DNA from: Caenorhabditis remanei
Lineage: Eukaryota > Nematoda > Chromadorea > Rhabditida > Rhabditidae
Reading direction: 5' to 3'
Length of the DNA stretch: 64,000 bases
Assembly (NCBI RefSeq): GCF_010183535.1
Contig: NC_071328.1
Span: forward strand, 6,572,001-6,636,000
Shown here: in pieces, positions 10,841 to 21,534 of the stretch
How positions within the stretch are numbered: the first letter of the stretch is position 1
Layout of the letters: every line of letters starts with the position of its first letter
Position numbers and translations under genes: made by a program
Notes under the pieces: model-generated
Database searches by the model: none
Told to the model about the DNA's origin: nothing
What the model saw: the letters and a program-made list of their open reading frames with translations, nothing else

Positions 10841-13048
10841 CACAGGTAAACCGCTAAGTCCCAAAAACGGGCCGGCGGCGGCGCGCAAGTTGCCCAACGG
10901 CGAACATACGGTGGTTGAAGTTGCGAGCCGCCGACGGACCAACGTTTAGCAGCCGACGGACCAACGTTTAGCCGCCACCGGACCAACTTTCACCCGGCGC
11001 ACTTTCCCAATAGGCCCCTTTCCCCGGTAGTTTCGGAACACATGGTTGAATAATTATTGTTTATTATAAGAAAAAACAAAAATACAATTAAAAAGGAAGA
11101 AAGAAGAAAAATAGAAATTAAAATATTCTTGGCTTTTGACTCCATTTGACTTGCTTTCTTCGCTTCTGATCGCCTCGTTCCAAGTGTAAAATTGTGTAAT
11201 CGGTGTTTTGAATTTCGTTCGAAAGAATCCTTTTTTGGTGAAGATTGTTCATCAAATCTGAAATAAAAAAGGTAAAATTTGCTCGAAGGCCGATAGTTAC
11301 TCACATAGATTTCTTCTTTAGCTTGTTGAATTTCGTTGAATAGTGTAACAAGTCCTTTGGGGGGAGACAGGCGTTCGATCCCGATTGTGAGCACACTTGA
11401 CGATGTTTTGCCCTAAATAACTACGCTTATTTTCTTTTATAGAGAATCAAAAATACCTTTATTTTATGTGAAAAAACGTCGTCGTTGTCTCTGAATTTCC
11501 CATCGAGAACGTTTTGGCAGTCATGACTGGCGTCTGTTGCTTTATTCAGGCGCTAAGACGTCAGATTCTGTAAAAGAATAGTTAAACTACATAGAATTAT
11601 AATCAGATTCATGCGATAACAAACCGTTTCTGTCTTCCGACAGCGGAAACATCCTCCATATTGCGTTGAGACTCCCGACGCCATCACAAGTTGTCTCGAT
11701 TAGCCTAGAAACGAATAATGGAGTTATTATTCAACGGGTAGTAAGCGGATAGTAATTAAGATTGATCAATTACCTAAACGAAATGTAAAAAACTAATAAA
11801 TTATCAAGAAATACATGAAAATCGAAGAAAAATGAAAGTTTTTACTGAAAAATAATTCGAGCGACGCCGGTGAAGATTTACTGCGAACACCGGAATAGCG
11901 GAGTATCGTTGCGACTTCTCGCTGAAAGCGGCGGCTTGGATTGAAACTTGAATGTTGAAGAAATGTCGGAAAAGAGCAGATAGTTGAGAAAAGTAGTGAA
12001 CGTCAAAAAGTTTTAAATAGAATGAAACCGAAAATTGCAAAAGAGACATATTTCAATAACTATGAATATGGTTTTGAATTACCGTATAACCCGTGATAGA
12101 GACACATCCAGAACTGCCTGTAACTTCTTAGTATGTACTCGTTCAAAAAAAGTTGTCAACTACAAAAATGAAGCTCTACTAGTGATCTGTATACTCCATA
12201 AGCAATCGATATTGTGATTCCAACAGGGAAGCCGTCTCACACTCACAAAGTTAACAATTTTCCACAAAAAACTGCAAGCGTTGCATTCTTTATGGACAGT
12301 ACTGTATCTCGAATGGCATCTCAGTTATGAACTTTTTTTCAACTGATGAAATATTTCATTTGTATCAAACTATATTTTGTCAGTTGGAAACTTTTTAACA
12401 TCTCTTCTTGGAACCAAGTTATACTGCGTTCAACTTGTACTTCTGGATCTGTCTCTATCACAGGTGATACGGTAATTCATTTTTTATGACCAGTATGTGC
12501 TCCTGTATTACAGGTTTCACAGTTATAGCCCCTTATTTGTATGATGAATTAGTCACTGGGGAACAAACTAGGAAGAAAAAAGTAAAGAAATTAGATTCAA
12601 AATTTATCCATCAGTGTGATAGTTTCTTGAAATTCCAACTCAAACTCTTTCTCGGAACAGTGTCGTTCACCGGTTATTAAGCCGCCGTTTAGCCGTCAGC
12701 GGTTCACTCACCGGTTATTAGCCCGTTCCTGGCCAGTGATTTAGCCGCCAGCGGCTGTTCAGCCGCCATTAAGCCGTTTTTAAGCCGCCAAAAATAAAAT
12801 CCATTTTTATGAAAAAAACGAAATAAAGAATGAATCATCTATCTAATAGGACCCACCTCCTAAAATATTTTCTCAAAATTCCATCTCTAACACAACTTCT
12901 GTAATGTTCCGGAACATTGTCACTCATCGGTTATTAAGCCGCCATTGGGACTTTGGCGGTCGCTCACCGGTTATTGCCCCGTTATTAAGCCGCCAGCGCT
13001 TTTTCAGCCGCCAACAAGACGCTTTTGGGACTTAGCGGTTTACCTGTG
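10841..13048. mobile_element. 2.2-kb element with perfect 26-bp terminal inverted repeats
   Basis: The left end begins CACAGGTAAACCGC and the right end closes with its exact reverse complement; 26 of 26 bases match (10841-10866 against 13023-13048). Inside the left end are direct repeats containing ACGGACCAACGTTTAG (about 10928-10985). Inside the right end are repeats of CACCGGTTATTAAGCCGCC type (about 12668-12790 and 12925-13020). GTGAG lies just outside the left terminus and recurs across the right terminus, so a short target duplication is possible. The AT-rich interior shows no transposase. This fits a non-autonomous DNA transposon. Confidence 0.8.
11090..11710 (-). pseudogene. Possible decayed spliced gene inside the inverted-repeat element
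   Basis: On the minus strand there are intron-like joins. One exon runs to a GTGAGT donor near 11303 and resumes after TTTATTTCAG near 11255. Further upstream, an exon starts after GTTTCTAG near 11700 with a short ATG frame carrying a CFRCRK motif. The intervening exon (about 11455-11565) has early stops in all frames, so no complete protein can be assembled. It may be a remnant of the element's own gene, or chance splice-like signals. Confidence 0.25.
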
Positions 13049-13920
13049 AGAGTCATCTGCGTAGACCGCTACACCAAATACGCGCGGCCGTGGCCCTCTC
13101 GAGAATGCAGTCAAGAAACACTGAGTCAGTAGTGTTAGGCTGATATTTTGAGCTTTCTACCACCCTGTCGGGACACACCTTTTCTCAACACAATTTAGCA
13201 CTAAAAACGTCATCGTCTCCAGAAGACATCAAATTTAATATTTTTGAAAAAAGAAAAGTTCGGGCATCAACTAAGTCAAATTTCCAATCTATCTATCCAG
13301 GTATCATAAAAATCGGCCCACTACGAAAGGAGTTATGATCGGCGACAAATAAACAGACAGGCGGAATCTGTTGAATATTATTAGTAAAGATAAAGATTTA
13401 GCGTGAATTCAAGATGTCAAAGATCCACCGTTTCCTTCATTTCCCGCGTGTTCTTGTCCTAATGACCAACTGACATGTTTCTATTTGTTCTCCCTTATAA
13501 ATCTGTAAAAAACTCGATTTTCAATCATAACCTTTTTCCTGCATAGTCAACAATTTTGCAAGAGGTAAATCTTCTTTTCACGGTTCTCGTCAGACTTCCA
13601 CCTTTTGAGAGTTACAGTATTCTGTAGGTATACACTAAAAACTAAAAAGGCAGCAATCTGTCAATTAGAGGATGTTTTTAAGAACTAATTAGTTGGAACA
13701 GATGTAAAAGTGACGTCAACTATCAACTTGTATGACAATTCTATTGATTTTGTAGTTTGGAACTTTCTTAAATTGGGGAGTTTGGCTGAAATATGAGCTT
13801 GCAAAGTTCAAAAACTTCCTTCCTAGAACGTGACCTGCCATCTCACTCTTTCTTCTAAACTCAAAACTTTGAAATTTCATTTCAAAACAAATCTTCACTC
13901 ACAGAAACAACAACAACCAA
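13049..13920. other. spe-15: Upstream region of spe-15
   Basis: Non-coding, AT-rich sequence between the inverted-repeat element and the myosin VI start codon. No supported gene. The last 60 bases before the ATG are A-rich, with no clear trans-splice acceptor next to the ATG. Confidence 0.5.
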
Positions 13921-16900
13921 ATGGAAAGTAGCACACATAGCACTGCGGATTTCGGTCGCCTCGTGTGGATATCAGATGAGAATGAGGGATTCGTGGCCGC
14001 CCGTATCACAGATATCTCTCAAAATGGATTTACTTTGGTGACGGAGAACACGAATCAGACAGTCACACGTCGTTATGAAGAGACGTTTGGTTGTGAGGAG
14101 GATCCGAATAAGTCAGTTGAAGACAACTGTGCATTGGTACACTTGAATGAGGCAACACTTCTCAATAATTGTCGTTTGCGTTATGCAAATGGCAAGATTT
14201 ATGTTAGTTTGTAGCTGGAAAACAGGTGTGAGTAAAAAGTTATTCTGTTCCAGACATACGTGGCCAATATTTTGATCTCCATCAATCCATACCAACTGAT
14301 TGATAACCTCTATTCACCTGAAACTATCAAAGAGTACCGTGGAAAGTCACTTGGACAAAAGGAGCCACACATCTTTGCGATTGCTGACAAGGCTTATCGA
14401 GAGATGCGTCGAAACAAGACTTCTCAATCAATTATTGTTTCTGGAGAGTCTGGCGCCGGGAAAACAGAATCACAGAAGGCAGTTCTCAAGTATTTATGTG
14501 AGAATTGGGGAGCAGAAGCTGGTCCAATTCAGCAGAGACTCCTTGAGAGTAAGTTAATTATTTGAAACGAATGTTCACTATTCTTATTCCAGCCAATCCG
14601 ATTCTCGAGGCATTCGGAAATGCGAAAACACTTCGAAACAACAATTCCAGCCGATTCGGAAAGTTTGTGCAGATTCATTTCTCGGATACCGTGAGTTGTG
14701 GTTACAGTAGCTAGTAACCTTTCCGCTTATTCTTTTGTGATTATTTTGTTCCAGGGAAGTGTTGCTGGAGGATTTGTTTCCCACTACTTGTTGGAGACAT
14801 CTCGAGTCTGTCGTCAGTCATCTGGAGAGAGAAATTACCATATTTTCTATCAACTGATTGCTGGCGCTTCTCCGGATCTCTTTGAGAAATTAAGACTTGC
14901 TCCAGCCAATAAATTCAATGTGAGTTTTCAGATACGAATACTCAAAAATGTTGATATATTCCAGTACTTGAAACATGGAGCAACAATGTTCTTTGTCAAC
15001 TCGAAATCCAAATTGAAAATCGATTCGAACCGTTTCTCAGAGACCAATACAATTTCTGACTCCATTATCAGTGACATCGATGACTTTGCTAAATTGGAGA
15101 AAGCATTAGGATCATCTGGGATTGGAGACTCGGAGAAAATGTTCATTTGGTCTACAATTGCTGGAATTTTACATTTAGGGAATATTGAGTTTGAGGAGAA
15201 TTCGAATGATTCTCGTGGTGGATGCAAGATTACTTCTGCAACTGAGACGTCATTGATGAGTGCCTCTGAATTGTTGGGTTTGCAACCAGAAGAAATGAAA
15301 TTCGGACTGTGTGCAAGAATAATGCAGGCAACGAAAGGAGGAGTCAAGGGAACTTTGATCAATGTTCCATTGAAACCAAATGAAGCTTCTGCTGGAAGAG
15401 ATGCACTTGCGAAGGCAATTTACTCGAAACTTTTCGATTGGCTCGTTGCTCAAATCAACAAAAGTATTCCATTTGAGAAGAGTGCCGGGTATATCGGAGT
15501 ACTGGATGTGGCTGGTTTCGAGTACTTCGCAGTTAATTCATTCGAACAATTCTGTATTAATTTCTGCAATGAGAAACTTCAACATTTCTTCAATGAAAGA
15601 ATTCTGAAGCAGGAACAAGAAATGTATGAATCAGAAGGATTGAATATTCAGAAGATTGAGTTCACTGACAATCAGGATTGTATTGAATTGTTCGAAAAGA
15701 AAGCTAGTGGATTATTTGATCTACTCGATGAAGAAGCAAAACTTCCACGTGCAACATTCCAACATTTCACTCAAAGAGCACATGAATCGAACAAAGGACA
15801 CTTCCGTCTGGATGCTCCACGTAAATCAAAAGTCAAGTCACACCGTGAAATGAGAGATGACGAAGGCCTCTTGATTCGCCATTATGCTGGTACTGTATGT
15901 TACGAGACACGTTTCTTCGTTGAGAAGAACAATGATCAGCTGCACAATTCGTTGGAAATGCTCATTGAGCAATCATCGTAAGTTTCAGAGATGAGAAACT
16001 TCAGCTGACAGTTCTCATTTATTTCAGACTCCCTCTTCTCGTCTCCTTGTTCCATAGTGAATCAGCTGGACAAGTGAAGACTGGTGGTCGTCTGAAGGCA
16101 GTCAGCGTAGGCGCCAAATTCAAATCTCAATTGAGTGCTCTTCTTGACAAGCTCAATAACACTGTTAGTCTCTATTCGTTGCACTTGGAACATACATATA
16201 ATTATCTCCTAATTACAGGGAACTCATTTCGTTCGTTGTGTCAAACCGAACAGTCAAATGAAAGCGTGGCACTTTGATGGTTCTGCCATTCTGGGACAAC
16301 TTCAATGTGCTGGAATGGCTTCTGTCCTTCGTCTGATGCAAGAGGGATTCCCGAGTCGTACATCATTCTCTGACTTGTATTCAATGTATGAAAAGAGTCT
16401 TCCACCAACATTGGCCCGTCTTGATCCACGTCTTTTCTCGAAATGTTTGTTCCATGCTCTCGGATTGGATCAGAATGATTTCCAGTTTGGAAACACGAAA
16501 GTTTTCTTCAGAGCTGGGAAGTTTGCAGAGTTTGATCAGGTAATTGGAATTACAGTGGAAAACTAAAAAACGATTTTGGAGTTTCAGATGATGAAGCAAG
16601 ACCCGGAGACAATGATGGAACTGATTTCCAAAGTTTCTGATTGGCTCATCAAGGCTCGTTGGAGAAAGGCCCAGTATGGAGCATGGAGTGTCATCAAACG
16701 TGAGTACCTTGACTAAATTAAAAATTGGAAAGCTCTTACAACTAGTTTTAATTTTGATCAACCTATTTTTCTTTCCTGAATCACAAGGTGTGATACTTAA
16801 GTCACCAGAAATGAGTAATAGCTTTATCATCATTTCCTCATTAATCCTTTCTCATTATGGTTAGTCAGAAGTTGATAGAACTAATTAAAATAGTTATAAC

Positions 16901-19900
16901 GAAGCTGATTATCCAAAGTTCAAATCATGACTCTCAAAACTCAGTTTTCGACGTCATATTCTATTTCAGTGAAGAATAAAATCCTCTATCGAGCCGAAAA
17001 GACGAAAAAGATTCAAGCTTGGATTCGTGGCTATTTGGTTCGTAAACGCTTCCACAAGAGGTTAGTCACTTTGTTTTCAACACTTTTCATAGTGACAAAC
17101 GTGTTTCTTGGGTATTGGAATATTCTAAAAACTTCATGTTTCAACTTCCATAAGTTACTAGTAATTGAATCATTTTGAATCCCTTTATAGCTTGTTCAAA
17201 AAAAAACTAGACACGCTTTGATATCTGATTTCTCCCGGTCACGAATAGCATATTTTCCAATTAGGAGTTTCAAGTGTTGCCTCATCAGTTCCTAGTCTAG
17301 TCATCCTAATTTCATGTGAATGATCAGTTTGAGAAGATAATTACTCTTTTCTTTTCCTTCCTAATCTTCTCGTCCTTTCTCTCTTTTTCGATTTAATTTT
17401 GTTTTTGTTTGTCTTGTTTTGAGAAACAAGAAAGCTCTCCTTTTCAGTCAATCTCCCGAATAAATACCCCTTTTCTCCTCTTTTTTCACATCTCAATTCT
17501 CTATTTTTTCACCAAATCGAGATGACGATGACCCGTTTTTTGAATAAATGAATGGATCTCCCTCTCATTTTCCCATACTTCAATTATCCTCTCCTCCGTA
17601 TTTTTTTGTGAATTTTTCTGGGTGTTTTTCTAATTTTTCGAGAGCGGAAGTGTTCCACACCACGTACGGATATATGGAAAAAGAGTCTTCTTATTGATTT
17701 GGGATTAATGAAGGAGAGAAAATATGTCTCATCTTTTTTGGACAAATATGAATATGATGCTCGAAAATTAAGTTTGTTAAGGGGGATCTCTTTCTTTCTT
17801 CTTCGAAAAATGTATTTTTCTTTTTCTTTTTTCTCATGTACGTTAGGTATTCGAGAGTTGATCATACTTCATTTTTTCATAATCGTATATGAATGTGAAC
17901 TTTGAAATTCGAACCAACAATTTTGAACGAAACATTTGAAACTGAACTCTTGAATTCTCGAGTAGAAGGAAATACGATATTCACTAGATTGCGTGGTAAG
18001 CAGCAATATTTCTGGGGCTATTATAGACAAATACTTTGAGATCCCTGTTCTCAAGTATTGCATCGTTCCATAATCAACTAACCTGTTCGGGAATTTAGAA
18101 TTTGAATAAGAAGTGCTGTAAATTTTTTTTGTGGTATTCCGAAGTGAATTTGTGGCAGAACTGAAATCAAGAATGAAATCTAGTTCCCTCGAATCCCTTC
18201 CCTTCACAAATATTATTCTTTGGTTCTCATCAAAAAATGCATAGATTTTCTTGCAAATGGTCACATTCATCTCATCGGGTGGCCGGCCTCCAATATAAGC
18301 TCATGAGCACAAAAAACAAGAACAAATACGCAAATCCCATCACACTCCGAAAATTCGTCTTATTTTTTTTTGAATCTTGTTTCATCTCATTTCCATGTTT
18401 TTATGGCCTATTTCTGAACAACTGAATTACAGTATTCATATCAACTAAAAGTCTGAAAATGATCATCTCTCTCCTTTCCTCAGATCCACGGACTTTCAAC
18501 ATCAGTTGAAAACTAGATGAATCCTTTTTTAAAGTAGACATCTACAGATTAGAATCTAATCGTGGCTCATCCCTTTTTTTCAGTCTTTTTCACTTTCAAA
18601 TATCAGATTCTGAGGTTTGATTTCATTCCCAGATGTCTTACGTGCCGTTCCAAACAACGATTTCTAATTGTCCTCTTCTTCCGAAAAATTTGGAATTCCT
18701 CCTCCTCCTCTTCGTTCTATTTCCTGTCTTTCCTTCTCCCTTTTCTTTTACCAATTCACTCCAATTGCTCCTCTCATTTTCATTTTCTTTTTTGTTCTTC
18801 TTCCAACCTTACTATCTTTCTCTTCTTCTTTTTTTTGTACATGAACCACAAAAAACCCGAAGACGTGTCGCTCTCTCTCTCCTTTCCTTCTTTACGGGGG
18901 TCGCATTCTCTCTCTCCTGGGAATTTGATGAAGACCGAGTTCCCTTTTTGTTAGATGACCAGAGTGTTTTCTCACTCTGTTTTAAGAAAACTATTTTTAG
19001 GATAATGGTTTGAAAATTTTGAACTGCCGCCTAATTCTGGTTGAAAAAAAAAGCGATTTGAATTTCCAATCGGTAGATAGGTCTCAAACTGTCTATTCTC
19101 ATAGCTTTCCCCCTTACCGGTTGCTCTGAAAATCTTTAATTTTCTTTTTCTTTCCGTAGCTCAAGTGCGTGTTTGTTCACCTCCTTGGCAATGGTTGCTA
19201 ACCTATAAATTTTGATGTGAAATTGAGGAGAGCCCTCTCTTTCCAATATTTCCATTTTTCCTTCTCCTCATCCAAAAATTTATAAAATGTTTTCCAGACT
19301 TGCCGTCTTCCGAAAAGCATGTTCTCTTCTCGAACATTCTCGTGAGATGACTGACGTTAGTTTCAACCCCAATTCATTCTTTTCTCCTTATTCCAATTTC
19401 TTATTTCCAGATTTTGGCTCGTATGAATGAGACGAGTCAAGACAAATGGAGGCAATCTGCTGATTCGACGACAAGTGAACTCGAGGAACTTGTCAAGAAA
19501 ATCAAGAATGACGATTTGGAAGAGGAGATTGATCGGGCTGTCAAGTGTTATGAGGAGTGTGTCAAACGAGTTGATTCTATTATTGCAGAGTTGAAGTGAG
19601 TTTCATTGTCTTGGTGGAAAGTGCTGATATTATTATTACTATAGGCAACAATTGGAGAATGATGAGTTAGCTGAGTTGGAGCGTGCTCGTAAGGAAGAAG
19701 AAGAGAAGGAACGTCGAGAGTTTGAGGAGAAAGCGGCTGCCGAGAAAGAAAAAATTATGTGAGTTATCAAGGAAAAACAGACACACAGACAGACAAGATT
19801 TCAGGCGTCGCAAGATGGAAGAAGAACGTGAGAAGGCACAAAAAGAGTATGAAAAGGAACTGGAACTCCAGAAGCAGAAAGAGGCTGCAGAGGCGGAAGA

Positions 19901-20907
19901 AGAGCAGAAAAGACGTGATAAGGAGGAGAGAGACCGTCTCGATGCAATTGTTTCGTCTCGTCTCGCTTCATCTGATGGAGTTGCTCTCGTTCAACAGGAG
20001 ACGTCTTCTTGTTCATCTTCTTCGTCTTCTGCTGCTCCAAAACATTCGAAATATGATTTGGGTAATTGGAAATATGCAGATCTTCGTGATGCTATCAATA
20101 CGAGTAATGGTTAGTTTGCAACTTCTTATCTGTATTCCTTTTCTATTTTTTTCAGATATGGAACTGTTGGTTGCTTGCAAAGAAGAGTTCCATCGTCGTC
20201 TTCGCATTTACAATGAGTGGAAATCAAAGAACTCTGCGAATCGAGATCTTCCACCGACTCGTGCTCCATTGACCGTCTATAGTCAGCGTAAGTGTTCAGT
20301 TAGAGATCAGTCATGACAGCTGCATTCGTTTTTTTTTTCAATTCTATTTTTTTCAAAATCTCGCAGTTGAAAAAGAGAAGACCAGGTGGTAGTCATGATG
20401 ACCATTAATTAGTGTTATTCCATATGAATCGTTCTTCTGTTCCAGAAAAGCCCAGCTCTTCTATGATGGTTTCTCGTGTCCAGGCGGCCCCTCATCTGAA
20501 TCCTGCGTTGACTCAACAACGTTATTTCAAGGTCTCGTTTGCCACGGACAACAATAAAAAAAGTGAGTTCTCATATCTTTAGCCAGAAGTCCACCGCTTT
20601 CGTTTCAGACGGAGGTGCTCAATCTGGCATGTGGTATGCTCATTTCAATGGACAATACATCCGCAGACAGCTGACAATCCGTCCGTCTCAAAAACCCCAA
20701 TTACTCGTTTCCGGTTTGTTTTTGATCCTTCGTGCCTAATTCAAATTATCTCTTATTTTTCCAGGAAAAGATGATTTCCAAATGTGTGAGCTCCCACTGG
20801 AGCAGACTGGTCTTCTCAGAAAAAAGGGTGCCGAGATATCGGCGATGGACTTCGAAACAATGTGGTATCACTACGGAGGAAAGCCAATCGTTGAGTGGAC
20901 TCCGTAG
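13921..20907 (+). CDS. spe-15: SPE-15, class VI unconventional myosin
   Basis: Seventeen exons (13921-14202, 14254-14548, 14593-14690, 14755-14919, 14965-15977, 16028-16163, 16219-16539, 16588-16699, 16970-17060, 19298-19355, 19411-19595, 19645-19758, 19805-20109, 20156-20287, 20446-20562, 20609-20713, 20765-20907) join in frame to 1223 aa. The motor carries P-loop GESGAGKT near residue 158 and FVRCVKPN near 667. The class VI reverse-gear region follows ([11 protein letters not shown], then [11 protein letters not shown]) with one IQ-like segment. A charged helical stretch leads into the cargo-binding tail ([23 protein letters not shown], ending near [12 protein letters not shown]). Myosin VI walks to actin minus ends. 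In C. elegans spe-15 acts in asymmetric partitioning of organelles during spermatid formation. Its position beside acs-12 and dyb-1 matches what I recall of C. elegans cosmid F47G6, supporting spe-15 over its paralogue hum-8. Confidence 0.93.
17061..19297 (+). other. spe-15: Large intron of spe-15 between lever arm and tail
   Basis: This 2.2-kb intron begins GTTAGT and ends TTTTCCAG. It contrasts with the roughly 50-bp introns elsewhere in the gene. It holds long pyrimidine-rich tracts (about 17340-17580 and 18690-18850). A minus-strand open frame of 133 codons (17869-18270) is unrecognised and probably fortuitous. No retrotransposon or RNA gene was seen. Its size leaves room for regulatory elements. 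Confidence 0.6.
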
Positions 20908-21534
20908 ATCATGATCTAGTAATTTATTGAATGAGCTGCACTTTTTGAGCAACTATTGTGTTTTTATGAAAAATGATTGAAAAATGAAATAAAGTGATTT
21001 GAGAAAATTATGGGAATTTTGTTAAATGGTTTTTGAGCTTCGATGTAATGCAAGCGTGCCCTAGAGGAATCTGGGCTGAAAGCTATGCACCAAAGGTGTA
21101 AGAGGATCCTAAATAAAGTTGTTTTCTAGAGAGTATACATTTTGAACCTAAAGCCCTCGTCGGTCAATATTGACGAAAGATGACCAGTCATAAGGTGTCT
21201 ATCACATTTCAACTTCATTTCAGTTGTTTATCTCTTCTCTCTTTCCGTTACAACAAGCTCTATCCACTGCTCTTTGTTTCTCTCTGTTGTTTCGAAATCT
21301 TCTATTTTCTTCTTCTTCATCTCCCGGATCGATCTCTGAATCTCTACGGAAAATAAATATCTCTCCCATTTTTTCTGCCGTTTTGCTCGGTGACAGTTGG
21401 CGTTCAGGACCAGAGGATCAGCTAGGAGTCGATGAGACACGTTTCGTAATATCCGGAATACTAGTAGTTTTTTATTTGATTTTCGATTGGTTCCCTCTGT
21501 TCTTCGACTTTCGAATCAATTGGAATCATTCGGA
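20908..21534. other. spe-15 to acs-12 intergenic region
   Basis: The region holds the spe-15 3' UTR and the acs-12 upstream sequence. No additional gene is seen. The 630-bp gap is longer than usual within a worm operon. Confidence 0.5.
20988..20993 (+). terminator. spe-15: Poly(A) signal of spe-15
   Basis: AATAAA lies 81 bp after the TAG stop, followed by an AT-rich tract. Spacing is normal for a worm 3' end. Confidence 0.7.

Noticed and set aside
10701..10949. 82-codon plus-strand frame at the left end of the inverted-repeat element
   Set aside because: It crosses the element boundary and continues into the tandem GC-rich repeats, so it cannot be a stable gene.
17869..18270. A 133-codon minus-strand frame in the large spe-15 intron
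   Set aside because: No recognisable motif, AT-driven residues, and no splice signals. Probably chance.
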